Assembly: GCA_963070105.1 (NCBI GenBank)
Contig: OY718806.1
Coordinates: 4,795,865-4,859,864, forward strand
DNA length: 64,000 nucleotides
Origin: Litomosoides sigmodontis
Taxonomy: Eukaryota; Nematoda; Chromadorea; Rhabditida; Onchocercidae
Direction: 5' to 3'
A model generated the notes under the pieces. It did not search any database and was not told where the DNA came from. It saw nothing but the letters and a program-made list of their open reading frames with translations. Both the position numbers and the translations under genes were made by a program. How positions within the stretch are numbered: the first letter of the stretch is position 1; each line of letters opens with the position of its first letter. This document shows, piece after piece, positions 48,501 to 60,533 of this stretch.

Positions 48501-49495
48501 TCTCACGAATACCAACTTTTGGACAGCCCAACATTCCTGCTTGGAGAGAACTATCCTTCGGATCGTTGTCATATTCCTACAAATTATAACAAAGTCAAAA
48601 ATAAGCTAATTAAAGTGCTTCACACAGGCAGTTGTGTAAGGGAAATTATCGGTCTTACCATAATAGAAAGGAAAAATGACAGAAAAGGATGTTGAAGTAT
48701 ATCGTCTTCCGCTAGTGGACCATCAAGTTCAGCAGACCTAGAAATAATCCGACGAGACATTATGCCAGAGATATTGTATGGTGGGATTATCCGGTATTTC
48801 GTGTCCTTTCAAGTGCTCTATACTAAATATGGATAAATGCGACAATAATGATCTACTTATAAAGCTAGACATTATGAGATAAAAAAATACCTGTACAACA
48901 GATAAATAAGGATTACTCGATTCCGCAAATTTTCAACGCCATCAGATTCTCTAAATGTCAATAGCAACGCATAACCGATAGAAAAACTGGTGTGTGCTCC
49001 ATTGAAGGCCTGCAATCCATGGTAGTAGTATACACACTTTAACTTATAAGGAAAATTCTTTTCGATAAAAAGAAAAAGATGTCTAAAACATCGATTTCTA
49101 TGACAGTTCTTTGCACTAAAGTCTAATTAGTATTAATTGGCATCGAATCCAATTAGTTATTCAGTTAACTAGTACTAAAACTTGCAGATTTTTAATGGTA
49201 AATGTGCGAAAAGAAGAAAATATTAAATTCAAAAAGGAACAGCAGGTACAAAATAAGACTTACACTGATAAAGAGACCACCGATAGACTCAAACGATTGC
49301 ACTGTGCTATGACACAATCTAAAAAATAAATTAACCATTCAAAATCCAGCTGCTCATTCTGGAATTCTTATTCAAAAAGTGGCAACCAGAACTATACACA
49401 AATTAACACAGAGTATAAAAAAATTATCACTTCATTATCGTCTCTACATCATTTTCCGTTATTTTTGGTGAACACTGTTTTCCCTGTGCCATCAT
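45595..49495 (-). CDS. CCR4-NOT complex subunit 11 (CNOT11)
   Basis: Subunit of the CCR4-NOT deadenylase complex, docking on CNOT1 with CNOT10 in the cytoplasm. Fifteen exons: 49431-49495 (ATG ATG), 49264-49318, 48891-49009, 48766-48822, 48659-48737, 48409-48576, 48228-48346, 47970-48105, 47628-47858, 47271-47456, 47027-47197, 46822-46907, 46675-46744, 46010-46168, 45595-45828; 1,935 bases, 644 residues (human 510). The N-terminal domain has VQSFESIGGLF and FNGAHTSFSIGYALLLTF; the middle has MPPSDDEFQFLYP; a Lys/Ser-rich linker follows. The conserved C-terminal domain reads AIAKDPSLAKFIDI, DDNPAIAAAVIVARI, FFELLARMKISVQAMEVVNK, QEYLNSYIATCVRRC, RVVCVFLSSLIRSR and ELQAFVLKFNHVREAASLYQ. After it comes a Ser/Ala-rich tail. 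The junction 48738-48765 leaves only 28 bases between exons and has a GC start, so that splice is unresolved. Confidence 0.93.
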
Positions 49496-52112
49496 TTTTT
49501 CCAGTCATTTAACTATTGCCATAAAATCAATACCTGCAGAACTTTTGGAACATTTAATCGGTCTTGTCCCTATTATCAATATACTTGATATTATTTAACG
49601 CGACAAAACCAAAAGTGAACATCTCAAGTACGAGTGAGAATCGCTCGAATCCCAACACTCCAAACATACATAACTCGCCATATTATTTTTAACTATAGGG
49701 AAAGTCAACCCATCCAATTAAAAAATAAAGGTGGATGAAATAAAATCTGTGGATCGGAATAACTCGCGTAAGTTGTTGCTTAGCAAAAGAAAATGACCAA
49801 AATTTTCCCGTAAAAGCGAATTTCCTAAATCGAAGATTATACAATCCAACGAATGCTCTTACTACCAACCTGGCAGAAACGGATTATAAATTCGTCTTAA
49901 AATTTAAGTTCAACTAAATTACTAGCCATGAAAAACCTAGGAGAGTCGCAAATTGGGCTTGGACCTTAAAATGGTTAACTAGGAAGTGTGGTGTGGCGGA
50001 AAGTTTAATCAGATTTTCAGTACACGGCGTCGCACTTTTGCTATGCTTCCTTGCCTGTCTTCGATATTCTATCGTATCCAATAATGCGTTGCCTATTCGC
50101 CTATTCAATTTACGATGTATTTCTAGCAGGACTTATCAACCTTCATCACTATCCTTTCTCTGCACTATTTCCTCCCTTCTATCTGGAAGAGGGATGATTG
50201 ACCCTTTGACCTGGTCACGGATTCAGGTGGAATGCTACACCCCATTCCCCAGGTTTCCTCGGATGGAGGTGTATGTTCCGATCAGTATTGTGACATCCAG
50301 GAAAATAGTTTATTAACGTGGGAGGGAGGAAGGCCCTCTCTGTTGCTGTGTTGCGTCTGCGTTGCTTTCATTTAACATGACAGTCATGAACATAATTTTT
50401 ATAATTATGCACTAGCGAATCAAACTGAAGCGGATAAATGGCAGTTAATTAAATTATGTTGTCAAGAGCTTCATTGCACACAACTGTCGTGTTTGAATGA
50501 TAAAATCATCAGTTACAGATCCGAAAATCGTTGAGCTCATCATAAAGAAAATGTGAAATTAAAAAAAGGAGTGGATTTGCACATTCTTACTATCTGATTA
50601 ATGAGAGAATAAGAATTTTTTCTGAATCTTGTTTCTTTTTTTTGAATCTGGGATGTTTCCGAATCTAGAAATGATTAGATGTTGCAGGTTTTTCATCGTA
50701 TTCAGCAACATCAATCCAAAATTTCGCATTTCTTCGTGTCTCTTTAAGACTCTAGTTGAATTGGAAAAGTTACATACTCTGATTTCACCTTACAAAATTT
50801 AATTGAAGATGCTGTCTTAAGGAAAATTAATAAAGAAATAATATACCAAACCTGTACAACACAGTAAATTCTAATCCATCAGGACAACAAACTTTGATGA
50901 TGGAGCGATGTTCAGCACACAAACAATCCAAATGAAAAAAACAAGGCACCACTCAAGGTATTAAAATACTTGTTAAAATGCAGTATGTTTAAGGTTCAAA
51001 ATTGAAAAAGTTAGTACTGAAGCATAAGCTATAAGCAATGTTTGAAATTAATTGCTTACAGTTATGTTTCAGGTAACATATAAATAGTTGTTTTTAACCG
51101 GCAAATTTATTTCAAAATTTGTGATTTTTCATGTATCCGTTTCGATGGGACCGCAGGTGTGACTTATTTGATGCGTCTGCTGCAATCTTTGTTAAAACTG
51201 TATATATATATATATATATATATCTTTTCTGCGGCTTCTTGCAACTGTTATCGTAACTTGCCGCTATTGCCATTGATCGGCATCACTTACTGTCATCATT
51301 TATAAGATCAGAGAGAATGCTCGCAGTCTAAGATGACATTTTTAAGATGTGCTTCAATATAAATTACTTTAGAAATAATTGCAACAAGCCGTTTTCAAAT
51401 GTATTTATTAAAATACGTGGAAGCGTTAATGAATAAATTACACTGATTATGGATGGACAAGTAGCAGATGAACTGTTGAGTTGCTAAATAATTCCGTTTA
51501 GTTAATTTGCTGGAACATTAAAAGTACATTTTATTAGTTCATTTAAATAGATTACATTTGTTTAGAAAGATCTCTCATTAATTCCAGAAATTCCGAAAGA
51601 AAGATTGTCTATTTAGTTCTATTTCCTTCTGAAAAATTTCTATGATGCCTTCATAACCCGTTCATCCATACTTAGTAAATTGGTTTATAACCGATCTATC
51701 TTCATTCAATTCGTTTTATACGACATCGTAATTTCCTCAACACTAAAACAATGCGGTCAATAGAACGTTCGTTGATTGTATGGCTCACCGAACTACACGT
51801 GAAGGTTAAAAATTCTTATTCTTTTGTTTAAATTACAAAAGCGCTATCAATATTTGATTTGCTTCCCGTATACAGAATTGCTGAATAAAGCGATTTTTTT
51901 TTTTGCTTTACGAATCATGCTAAAATTTTGGAATATGGCGTCACACCTGCGTATTTTATTTAAAAGTATGCACTGCACTTAATATTATTGTGTTCATTGT
52001 TTTGCATAAAAGACAATATTTGTTCTTTTAGTCATATTCTCCTACTTAATTCGTATTTTTTCTGTTTGCACCTTTGAAAATGATTCATTACAGTGACCTT
52101 AATCATATTTCA
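49496..52112. other. intergenic, no recognised gene
   Basis: Upstream of CNOT11 and upstream of the plus-strand ShK/receptor-like locus, so it holds both promoters. A GTG-started 107-codon frame at 49993 lies in a less AT-rich patch (49980-50350) but has no domain. A short TA run is at about 51199-51222. Confidence 0.55.
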
Positions 52113-54140
52113 GTGGGAAGAAGTAGAACTACAAAAGGAGGATCAGATAAATGCACTGATTTAGATCCGAAATGTGCTGATTGGGCAAATCGAGGTGAAT
52201 GCCAAAGTAAACCTTAGGTCTGTCTGTCAGTACAATTTACATTAACTGATCAGCCGTACTAGAATTAACTAAATTTCAATGTCATTAACGAACATGTATT
52301 TTTCTCTAAGACTACTTCATTGGGTTGTAGTAGCAGTTCATCTGAAAAAATGAGCAGCTGCTCTTGGTATTTTTATATTAACAGAATGATGGCGAACTGT
52401 CGAATATCGTGCCGTAGTTATCAAGGAGGTGATAAAGCATGGAAATTACGCGATTACATCGCTTCACACTATGACAACGCAACGAATTTAAACTTATCAC
52501 GTGTAGTTAGCGTTGAAAGCATTCGTATCAATCACATTGATGTAGTACGCTTCATTTTGCGCTCATACTTTTTTTTTCAAATTTGCTCAAAATGAAGACG
52601 ATGAAAACCACACAGCCTAAATTATTGTCCATATTCAGGATGAAGAGAAACAGATGGTTCGGGCTTATGGAAGGATGGTTCTGGTAAGTATTCATTTCTG
52701 ATTATGCAGATAACTATGATTGAAACAATTCGTTTTGTAAATGATGTATTAATACTATCTCATGAAATAAAGAGTTGGAATGATACGAAAGTGGCATGGG
52801 ATCGTAATCGGTGGGAGCTATCATGGTTAAACTTTTACTGGATCCAAATTTGGACTCCTGAACTCGTACAAATAAATCCGTTAGTGTTTGGATTTAATGT
52901 TTTAATCCGAAAATGATCCATGACTTTCAAGAGTTCGTATAAATTAGTCTCTTTTTAACTGATTTGATTAAATGCTTACAGCACGGGAAAATAGCAAGAA
53001 TAAAACTTCAAATTTTCAGAACATCAGTAAATTCAGGAACTGTAGTAAGCAAAGTACTCGCAGCAAACTATACAGGTCAGGTGTACATGTGGCTGGATTT
53101 TTCATTTGTAGCTGCCTATAATTTTCGATATGAGGATTACCTAAATGATTACCAACACGTGTATTTCAAATTCAATGATAAACAATATTTCTCTGTGCGA
53201 TTGGTTATTGCTGATAAAGTTAAATCGAAAGTTTGAAGAACTCACCGAAACTTATGCCACCGGGTGGACTCTCGAAAATGTTGAAATCAACGTAAGCCTC
53301 GCACAACTTCCTAATTTCATTGCTATGAATAAATGAACTTTGATTATGCTTTTTATTCAAAATTTTACACATACACACACACGCACGCACGCACACTGAT
53401 CAACCGCCGATGACTATCTGAATCGTGGAAAAATTTTCAAAATTTCAGGACAACAAATATTATATTCAAATGCTTGGTAACTGGCGAGATGATCCGTTCG
53501 ATACTCAGTCATCAAACAGTGTAATGCTGTGTACTTCACGACGGAAATGCTGTTACCAGCTCTTATAACATCTATTACCACCATATCATCCAGCCATCTA
53601 CGACTCATCCGGTGATAATCGCATTATCTATTTTGGCGCAGATTATCTCTCTGACTCATCAATAGCCGACTGCCAACATTTGCTCTCCACACACCAAGCA
53701 CACGTGCGTTCCACTACCTTTTAAAAATTAATGTCCCTCATAGAATCCCTGCGACTTTAATTTCAATTACTTTTGCAGAAACAAAGTATGCATCCACTCG
53801 TTATTTAAAAGAACTTCCCTTTCGCTTCCTTCTTCAACTCTTCAGATTTGAATATTTGAGCTTCTATGGGACTCAAACATCTTATCGTATGACAGCACAC
53901 CAATGAAGACCATGAAAAGGAAAATACAGTAACATGACTGCGGCAATTACTATTTTCAGTGAAATATATTGCAATCAATCTCACTTCATCGACATTTCTT
54001 CTCCTGATTTCAATGATTTTATGGAGGTTATCGCAATCTAACACCATCATACCACCACACCATTTGCTGAATCAATTCGCACATTTTATTAACAGAATTG
54101 CTCTCCCACTGCCACTGAGATCGACGAAAACACGCAGCGT
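52113..54140 (+). pseudogene. ShK domain joined to a nicotinic-receptor-like ligand-binding domain, frame-broken
   Basis: Pieces in order on the plus strand. A ShK-type six-Cys motif opens at about 52113 (KCTDLDPKCADW, then NRGEC) and is completed by ANCRISC in exon 52398-52541. The same exon continues into the start of a Cys-loop receptor ligand-binding domain (KLRDYIASHYDN). Next: 52639-52683 (DEEKQMVRAYGRMVL), 52773 to about 52882 (SWNDTKVAW, IQIWTPELVQINP), 53020 to about 53222 (GQVYMWLDFSF, NDYQHVYFKFND), TGWTLENVEIN with a GTAAGC donor at about 53292, a first-membrane-segment-like VYFTTEMLLPALITSIT near 53540, and a third-segment-like YIAINLTSSTFLLLISMI near 53970. The Cys-loop cysteines are replaced (Tyr and Val). 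Breaks: in-frame TAG ending the first ShK exon, frame changes near 53222 and 53500, no readable second membrane segment. Either a decayed gene or one with indel errors. Confidence 0.6.
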
Positions 54141-56497
54141 AAGTATGCCCCACCAGCATACGCTCTCAATAACTTGACGTTTTTGATTTTTCTCTTCCTT
54201 TACTTCGTTGTTTTTGCTGGATCATTCACTTTGTAGCTAGAAATTCTGAATGCTGAGTACCCCTGCTGTGCTTAGATACTTCATGAATGAATGAATGATT
54301 ATTAGTTTTCAGATAACAGATAACTACGACCAGTATAAAACTTCTACACTACAGTTCGTCATGAATAAAAATTAAGAAAAGTAACCAATAAATTGACAGG
54401 AGTACCACTTCTGAAGTAACAGTAACTTTAATTATTAGACATAACTAGTCCGGATTTAACCTCTGTCACTGATGTATTAGAAATTTCAGTGTACGCCCAA
54501 ATCAGAACACGGAAACTTTATTAGATTTTTTGGGTTTTCTTGCATCACAGATCCAACTTTCCCACTTCACTCATGCAGAAGCAACCATAAAATTTGAAAT
54601 AGGGCTTTTTCGAATAGTCAATACAATAATAAATTACAGCACAACACGGCCGAATGCGAATATGTGACATGGTATCCAACTTGTCCCATTTATATATGTA
54701 TATATCCATACACTGTCCTATATCTTTTGAGTTTCAACACTTTCTGACCTAAGAATTCCAGGGCTTTTCTTCCGGCTATCAGGCTTTTCAGGAAAAAATA
54801 GGGAGAGCATTGAGAAGATCTCCAAACACTCCCTTTCATATCAAGCTTGTGCCAAGTAGTCGAAAGATTTGAAGCGCATTGAAGTATTATAGCCTCTGTT
54901 TTCAGCTCGACATTTCCACAACAAAAATTCCGTATTCTTGACATAATTGATTCCCAATATTTCCTCTCACACATTTAAGTGTGTACTGATTCACAGACAC
55001 TAAGACATGCGACAATATCTGGTATAAAAAGGATATCCAGCAATAGCAAGGTTGCAGTAACTTACCTTTGGTAAACTCCCATACTTGAATCACTTCTAAA
55101 AACCTTGGTAAATAGGTAAATCTACAATGAAAATTAGCTCGTATGTCATTTCGAGAAATAATGTTTAGCCAACCAAAGTTCTGCACTCTGTAAAGACTGA
55201 AATTAGAAACTAAAATCCACCGGAAAACTTGATGACGTCGGCATGAAATCACAAAAAAGCACTCAAATAGAGCGCAGTGTTAGAAACAACAAAATTAATC
55301 AAACTAAAAAAGTGTGGAATGAAAAATTATTTGCGAAAAAAAATCAGCAGATGATGAACACAAACAAACCTGATCCATACCCCTCCTTATGTGAACGGCA
55401 AAACTACGAAATAAAAAACGCGTTGTTCCAGAATATCAGCATGTATAGTAAGTAACAAAGTATTTGCTCAAAATAACAGCGGAATTCAAATCAAACAAGT
55501 ATGATAGTACGATGTCATTCAGAAAGACCTTCAAAAATGTATAAGTTAAAATATGTGAGTAGATTTTCGAAATATAAAACGTTCCAAAATCTCATTTGAA
55601 TTGAATTTTAGCCAGCACAACAATAAAAGCAAACTTCATAATCAACAATGTCCGTAAGCAGACAGAAATTCAACTTGTCGTTACAGAAATTTGTTGTTGG
55701 TCAAGCAAATTATTAATAACAGGACAAATCCGTACATGAGCCGGAGAATGAAATATGGAAATCAGTAGGTACTTCGAATCTTTTTCGAAAGTAAAGAATT
55801 TCATAATATACTTGTCAAAAAACATTACGGTCATTTAGAACCGAAATTCTGTCAAAAAATATAACAGAAGGAATAATACTAACTTAAGAAATTATTAAAC
55901 AATCATATGAGTTTACGAATATGTATCGATTAAACACAATGTAGCAATATTCATAGCGATTAATTTTTGAAACTTTAACTTTGCAGCCGAAATGGATAGA
56001 GTAAACTTATTGCATAAAATCATTGCGTGCTTCAAACGATATCATGAAGATTACGTAGCCCATTAACGGCTGTTTTTACTAGTCAACCTCTTCACCTCCT
56101 TCTATTAAAGTCTCAAATTCCAGCAGGCCTTATCTTGAAATTCTCTAGACCACATTTATGAAATCTGCAGATCAAAGAAAATAAGAAAACTCTATCTACA
56201 ACTTGAAGCATAGCACGACGTCATGCAACTGCTTCAAGCATCAAAGTTGCATATTAAATTAATATCTATGAAATCATTATTAAATTAATAACTAGTGAGG
56301 GTAGTAGTTAACTTTGATCAAGATATGAAATACTCAACATAGAAACTTACCAAAATAGAAATATAGAAATAAAAAGCAAGCTGAAATAATTACAGCGTTG
56401 TACGCAATAAACCAAGCAAAAACTGATACTTGACTGAAGTTTTACAGCTAAAACAGTTGTAGGTATCAAAAAAACAGCGCAGAATACAGCTGGTGAA
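54141..56497. other. intergenic, no recognised gene
   Basis: About 2.3 kb between the receptor-like locus and the 3' end of the RBM15 gene. Minus-strand frames of 94 and 116 codons near 54.7-55.25 kb overlap one another and start at non-convincing codons; they show no domain. Confidence 0.55.
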
Positions 56498-58802
56498 TTA
56501 ACCCCCGTTAGGTGTATCAGGTGAGGCCTTTAGAGCCAGTGCAAATAACAGATGGCCACATTCAGGTGTCAATAGGGTTATATTTCGTGCGCAGGCCTGA
56601 ATTAATCGGTCAGCCATATTACTAGCAGCAAAAACATACAATACACCACTCGGTACAGTGACAACACCAGCAGCATCTTTCTCGGAAAGATAATTAACAA
56701 GCGGTCGGATGGGCTTATCGCATGCCACAGCAATCATTAAGCTAAGTTGCTTCTTCGATGAATGAATTAAGCGTTCTTCAAGTGCCTCCTGACTAACCAG
56801 TGGCAATCGTTGAGTAATATGAAGCTTCAGTGCGGTACCATCCGACGGATCACGAAGTAACTTCTGCAGTAAATGTTCCGTTCCCGAGATTCGATGCAAA
56901 CGAATCGCGTATTCCGTTTTTTTCAGTACAATGAAACCTTGCCAAGTTGGAGCAATTCTTCGCTCCAGCTCATCGACGGTATCAATTTCACCATCAGAAA
57001 GTGCACTTGACGGACTTTCAGGTGGCGTACGTGGACCTTTATTGCGCTTTCTCGATCCGACAGACATGCTCCGTCTCCTTTTACGGTCATCTTTTTGATC
57101 GTCTCTGCAAAAAAGCCCCCTTATGCTAAATACGCATAAACGAACACGAGTTTTCATTTATAATTACATGTGAATTAGAACATATGACCCAAAGAAACAT
57201 ACGAAATCACGAACTTAGCAAAGTCAACAATGATGCACCGGTCTCTCCCACCCAATGGAAAGCCTTTCATGGCGCGGCAAGCATCCATTGCTGCATTTTG
57301 ATCTGTAAACCGTATATATGCAAAGTCAGCACCTTCTTCATAGTCTAGCCGATCAATAAGCCCGTATCGATCAAATTCCTACAAACCAAAATTATTTCAT
57401 TCCTTCTGAATCTGTTTTACAAATAAAGTTGGCAATGGATTGCAGAAGCTCTAATATTCAAGGAAGAATATGCCACAGTATTTAATGCATGGTTAGAACC
57501 TTTAAAACTCATTCCGTTATATTTATCTGTAAAAAGACAAGCCAGCTATAGAGATGCCATGAGTATTTTTAAAAAAGTCATTATTTTGGAAATGCAGTGG
57601 AAACTGATAAGCACTGCCTTAGCCAAATATTCCGTAGACGTCCACGGTCCTAGCCCACCAATCCACAAACGATTTGACGGCTGTGATTTGCCGTATCCGA
57701 TTTTACAGCGAGTTGTTCCTGGCCGTATTGGGCGGTCATGTTCATTAGCTTTTGCATTCATGGACTGTTCCAAAGTCTGCAAAGTTATCTAACTCATGAA
57801 GCGTGCTTGACTAAGCAAGGATAACAACTATAAAAGAACAAGCCGTAACTTCTCGCGAAAACCTACTTGGAAAAGAACGAAAGCATATGCAGCATTAGTT
57901 TCTGGAGGCGTTTTGATATCAACATCCTCAACTTTTCCATACTTCTCGAAAACGCGACGTATCTCTGACTCCCGTATATCTGCTGGCATATTCCCTACAA
58001 ACAGTGTTCTCGTTGCATCGCTGTCATCTTCTTTCAAATTCCATGTTCCTCCATCGTCACGACGTCTGTTTGGAGATTTCCTATAAACGGTATTTCCTTA
58101 TACAGTAATTTTCTTCAGACAAATGTTTTAAGGAACAGTAGTCACCTTCTTAAAGGATCCTTCCGTTCACGCTCCCGTTCAGCTTGCAGTGCTCGATTGT
58201 ATCGATCGGGGATGTATTTTCCTTCTTGATCTCTGATTATTCCCGCAGGATCAAGATGAAGTCTCTTTCCAAGTAATTTCTGCAGCCTTGGTAACATAGT
58301 ATGACGAATTGTTCGCGCCGCCTCTGGACGCTCGAAATTTACATAAGCAAGGCGTTGCTCGTCACCAGGGTTACGCACTATTTTTATCTAAATTTTGCTT
58401 GCAATTGAAGGAAAAAATTGAAACGAAACAACAGCAAGTACAGTAAGTACACTAAAGATATCATTCAGTTAGGTTTTGCGCAGTTAATAAAATAAACATA
58501 CATCAAAAACACTCTTACCTCAAATGGAGCATATCGACGGAATTCACGCTCTAAAATATCTTTGATTTCGTCCTTAGTAATTTTGTTGTCAAAATGAGAA
58601 AAACGAAGATTCATATATTCTTCCGGGGAATGACTACCGAAACGGTCTCTGGAATAAAATAAAAAATAAAATGCATGCAATATAACTGAATACAACGTAA
58701 TGCATAAATTGCTGAAATAAAACAGTTAAAAATTAGTAAACTTTCATTAATGAAAGCTGAGTGCTATCAAAATCATACCGTGTGAGTAATAAATGCATGA
58801 AT

Positions 58803-58890
<88 letters not shown>

Positions 58891-59114
58891 ATTTCATTGT
58901 AGGAAAAGTATGTCTAGCACACACTGTTGCTTCATCTTTTAAAGTAAAATATCACATTTAACCTGTAAAAAGAGGATAGATTTGCATCAGGGTCACCATT
59001 ATTCTCATGTCGAAACGACAATCGTTGAACAGGCCTCGACTGCCTACCATTAGCGTTATACGCCGTAGCACGTTGGTTACGCCCATCACGGCCGCCACCG
59101 TACCTTGTTCCCAT
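56498..59114 (-). CDS. RBM15/Spenito-type protein, three RRMs and SPOC
   Basis: Nuclear split-ends family RNA-binding protein of the short RBM15/Spenito class, which in other animals recruits the m6A methyltransferase complex to RNA and acts in splicing and sex determination. Seven exons: 58963-59114 (ATG), 58519-58648, 58146-58387, 57867-58080, 57615-57776, 57215-57378, 56498-57104 (TAA); 556 residues, all in phase, shorter than human RBM15 (about 970). Arg/Gly-rich N-terminus (GTRYGGGRDGRNQR), RRM1 (MNLRFSHFDNKITKDEIKDI with QRLAYVNFERPEAA), RRM2 (RTLFVGNMPADIRESEIRRV, AYAFVLFQT), RRM3 (SNRLWIGGLGPWTSTEYLAK, GADFAYIRFTDQNAA), a basic linker (DDRKRRRSMSVGSRKRNK), and a C-terminal SPOC domain (TWQGFIVLKKTEYAIRLHRI, RLPLVSQEALEERL, GVLYVFAASNMADRLI). 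A TTTCTAG acceptor two bases before the ATG may be a spliced-leader site. The intron 58649-58962 holds a TA microsatellite. Confidence 0.95.
58806..58888. repeat. (TA)n microsatellite in RBM15 intron 1
   Basis: About 82 bases of pure TA alternation in the first intron of the RBM15-type gene. Open frames made of alternating Ile and Tyr on both strands are repeat artefacts. Confidence 0.97.
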
Positions 59115-60533
59115 GTCTAGAAAGGTATTGTTAAAGGTCAGAAAACAGCTGTAGCTTGGTTTAAGCAAGCGACGAGAAACCAAAGTCTCGAACAACATAC
59201 GGATGCAAGAATATAGCTAATCAACGTTTCCTGACCTGAGAGGTTGAAGTTCATTGGAAGGCAACAGGAACTCACTGTCTCACTCCATTATTCCAGAGAA
59301 TATTTCCTCCTTTTGTCACTTTCACCATTTGTCTTTTCGTCAATCTCCACACTATCACAAAATGACGGTATGCAAGGCAATTTTACGGACTACATATTTA
59401 TAAAGATTTTCAACTCAATGTTCCCACTACTAATTTCTCAATATTTCTTCATCATCCATTGCTATTCCGTCCCGACTTTCATGCTCGTCCTCAGATCCCC
59501 ACCAATACAACGCTCTCCTGCTTTCATTTTGTAACACAGCCAGACACGTAAAACTAACAGACTCTTTTACCCCCTTAACCCATCAACTTCCGCCGCTTCC
59601 CCATCTAACTGAACATCACCCAAAAGGACTTCGTGATAGATAGCACATAGCTCAATGCCCATTTTGCAACAACATGTCCCGATTGGCTGTGGAAATAGTA
59701 TCGAAAGTGCTGAATGTTTTCGTCATTATTGTTGCTGTTAATACTTTGTCAGTGTAGGATTAGCATTGGGATTATCATCGCAGAAAAAAGCACTTTGATG
59801 GAATTTGTGGGAAGAATGAAGAGAAGATTACTTGAAGGTAGGAAGCAAGCTGTTTTAGGAACCTCTCATTTGCCGAGCACACATTGCCATTTCACTTCCT
59901 CTCATTTCATCGTGTCACTTCCGATCCGGATCTCATTCCCTTCAACAACATCTTTTGGAAGTAAGGTGCATAGCTGAAAACTGTTGGATAGCAGCGTCTT
60001 CACGTCGATCCATAACTGCTGCACTCACTTCGCTATCCTCTCCATATATCTCCCAACTGCTGCGCTTACAGATGCTGGATGAGTTCAATTTACACGAACA
60101 GCTTTCGCCTGCGGGAAATGTTTCGATGTCTGATCAAGGTTCAGTACAGAAATGAGTACGGCGGTGCATTTGTAGCAATTTCAACAAATAGTTGGCTTTT
60201 TGAATTTAATCGTCGGAGAAATTGAAAAGATCATTTTCGGCAAAACACTAATTCACAACTGTTTTCAAACGATCCATTTTTAATGCATTGATTAAGGACG
60301 CACAATTCACAAGTAAACTATACGATTAGTTTTATTCACATATTATAAACTCTTTCTTTTCCTCCTTACCATTAAATTTCACTAAATTAGAATTCTAGCC
60401 GAACACAACCTAAACACTTAGAAGCAGTGACTTCTGCATGAGTGAAGCTTTGCAAACAGCGATATTGGGAGAAGCAGGCGGTGAAATGAGGGTGGGGAGG
60501 AAAATTGGCAAAAACCACGTTATCAGGAGTTAT
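59115..60533. other. intergenic region with one small-ORF candidate
   Basis: Upstream of the RBM15-type gene and downstream of the homeobox gene. The plus strand carries an ATG frame from 59714 with a signal-peptide-like start; see that entry. Otherwise unrecognised. Confidence 0.5.
59714..59837 (+). other. candidate first exon of a small secreted protein
   Basis: ATG at 59714 opens MFSSLLLLLILCQCRISIG, a convincing signal peptide, then GIIIAEKSTLMEFVGRMKRR with basic clusters like those cleaved in prohormones, up to a donor-like GAAG|GTAGGA at 59837. A later stretch (60071-60154) reads MLDEFNLHEQLSPAGN to a stop after a good acceptor (TTACAG), but it does not join in phase. Without transcript data this is only a candidate. 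Confidence 0.25.

Noticed and set aside
49993..50316. 107-codon plus-strand frame with a hydrophobic start
   Set aside because: Starts at GTG; no domain, and the minus strand is open too; composition looks non-coding.
54690..55252. Overlapping minus-strand frames of 94 and 116 codons
   Set aside because: No domain, overlapping frames on the same strand, and no consistent splice sites.
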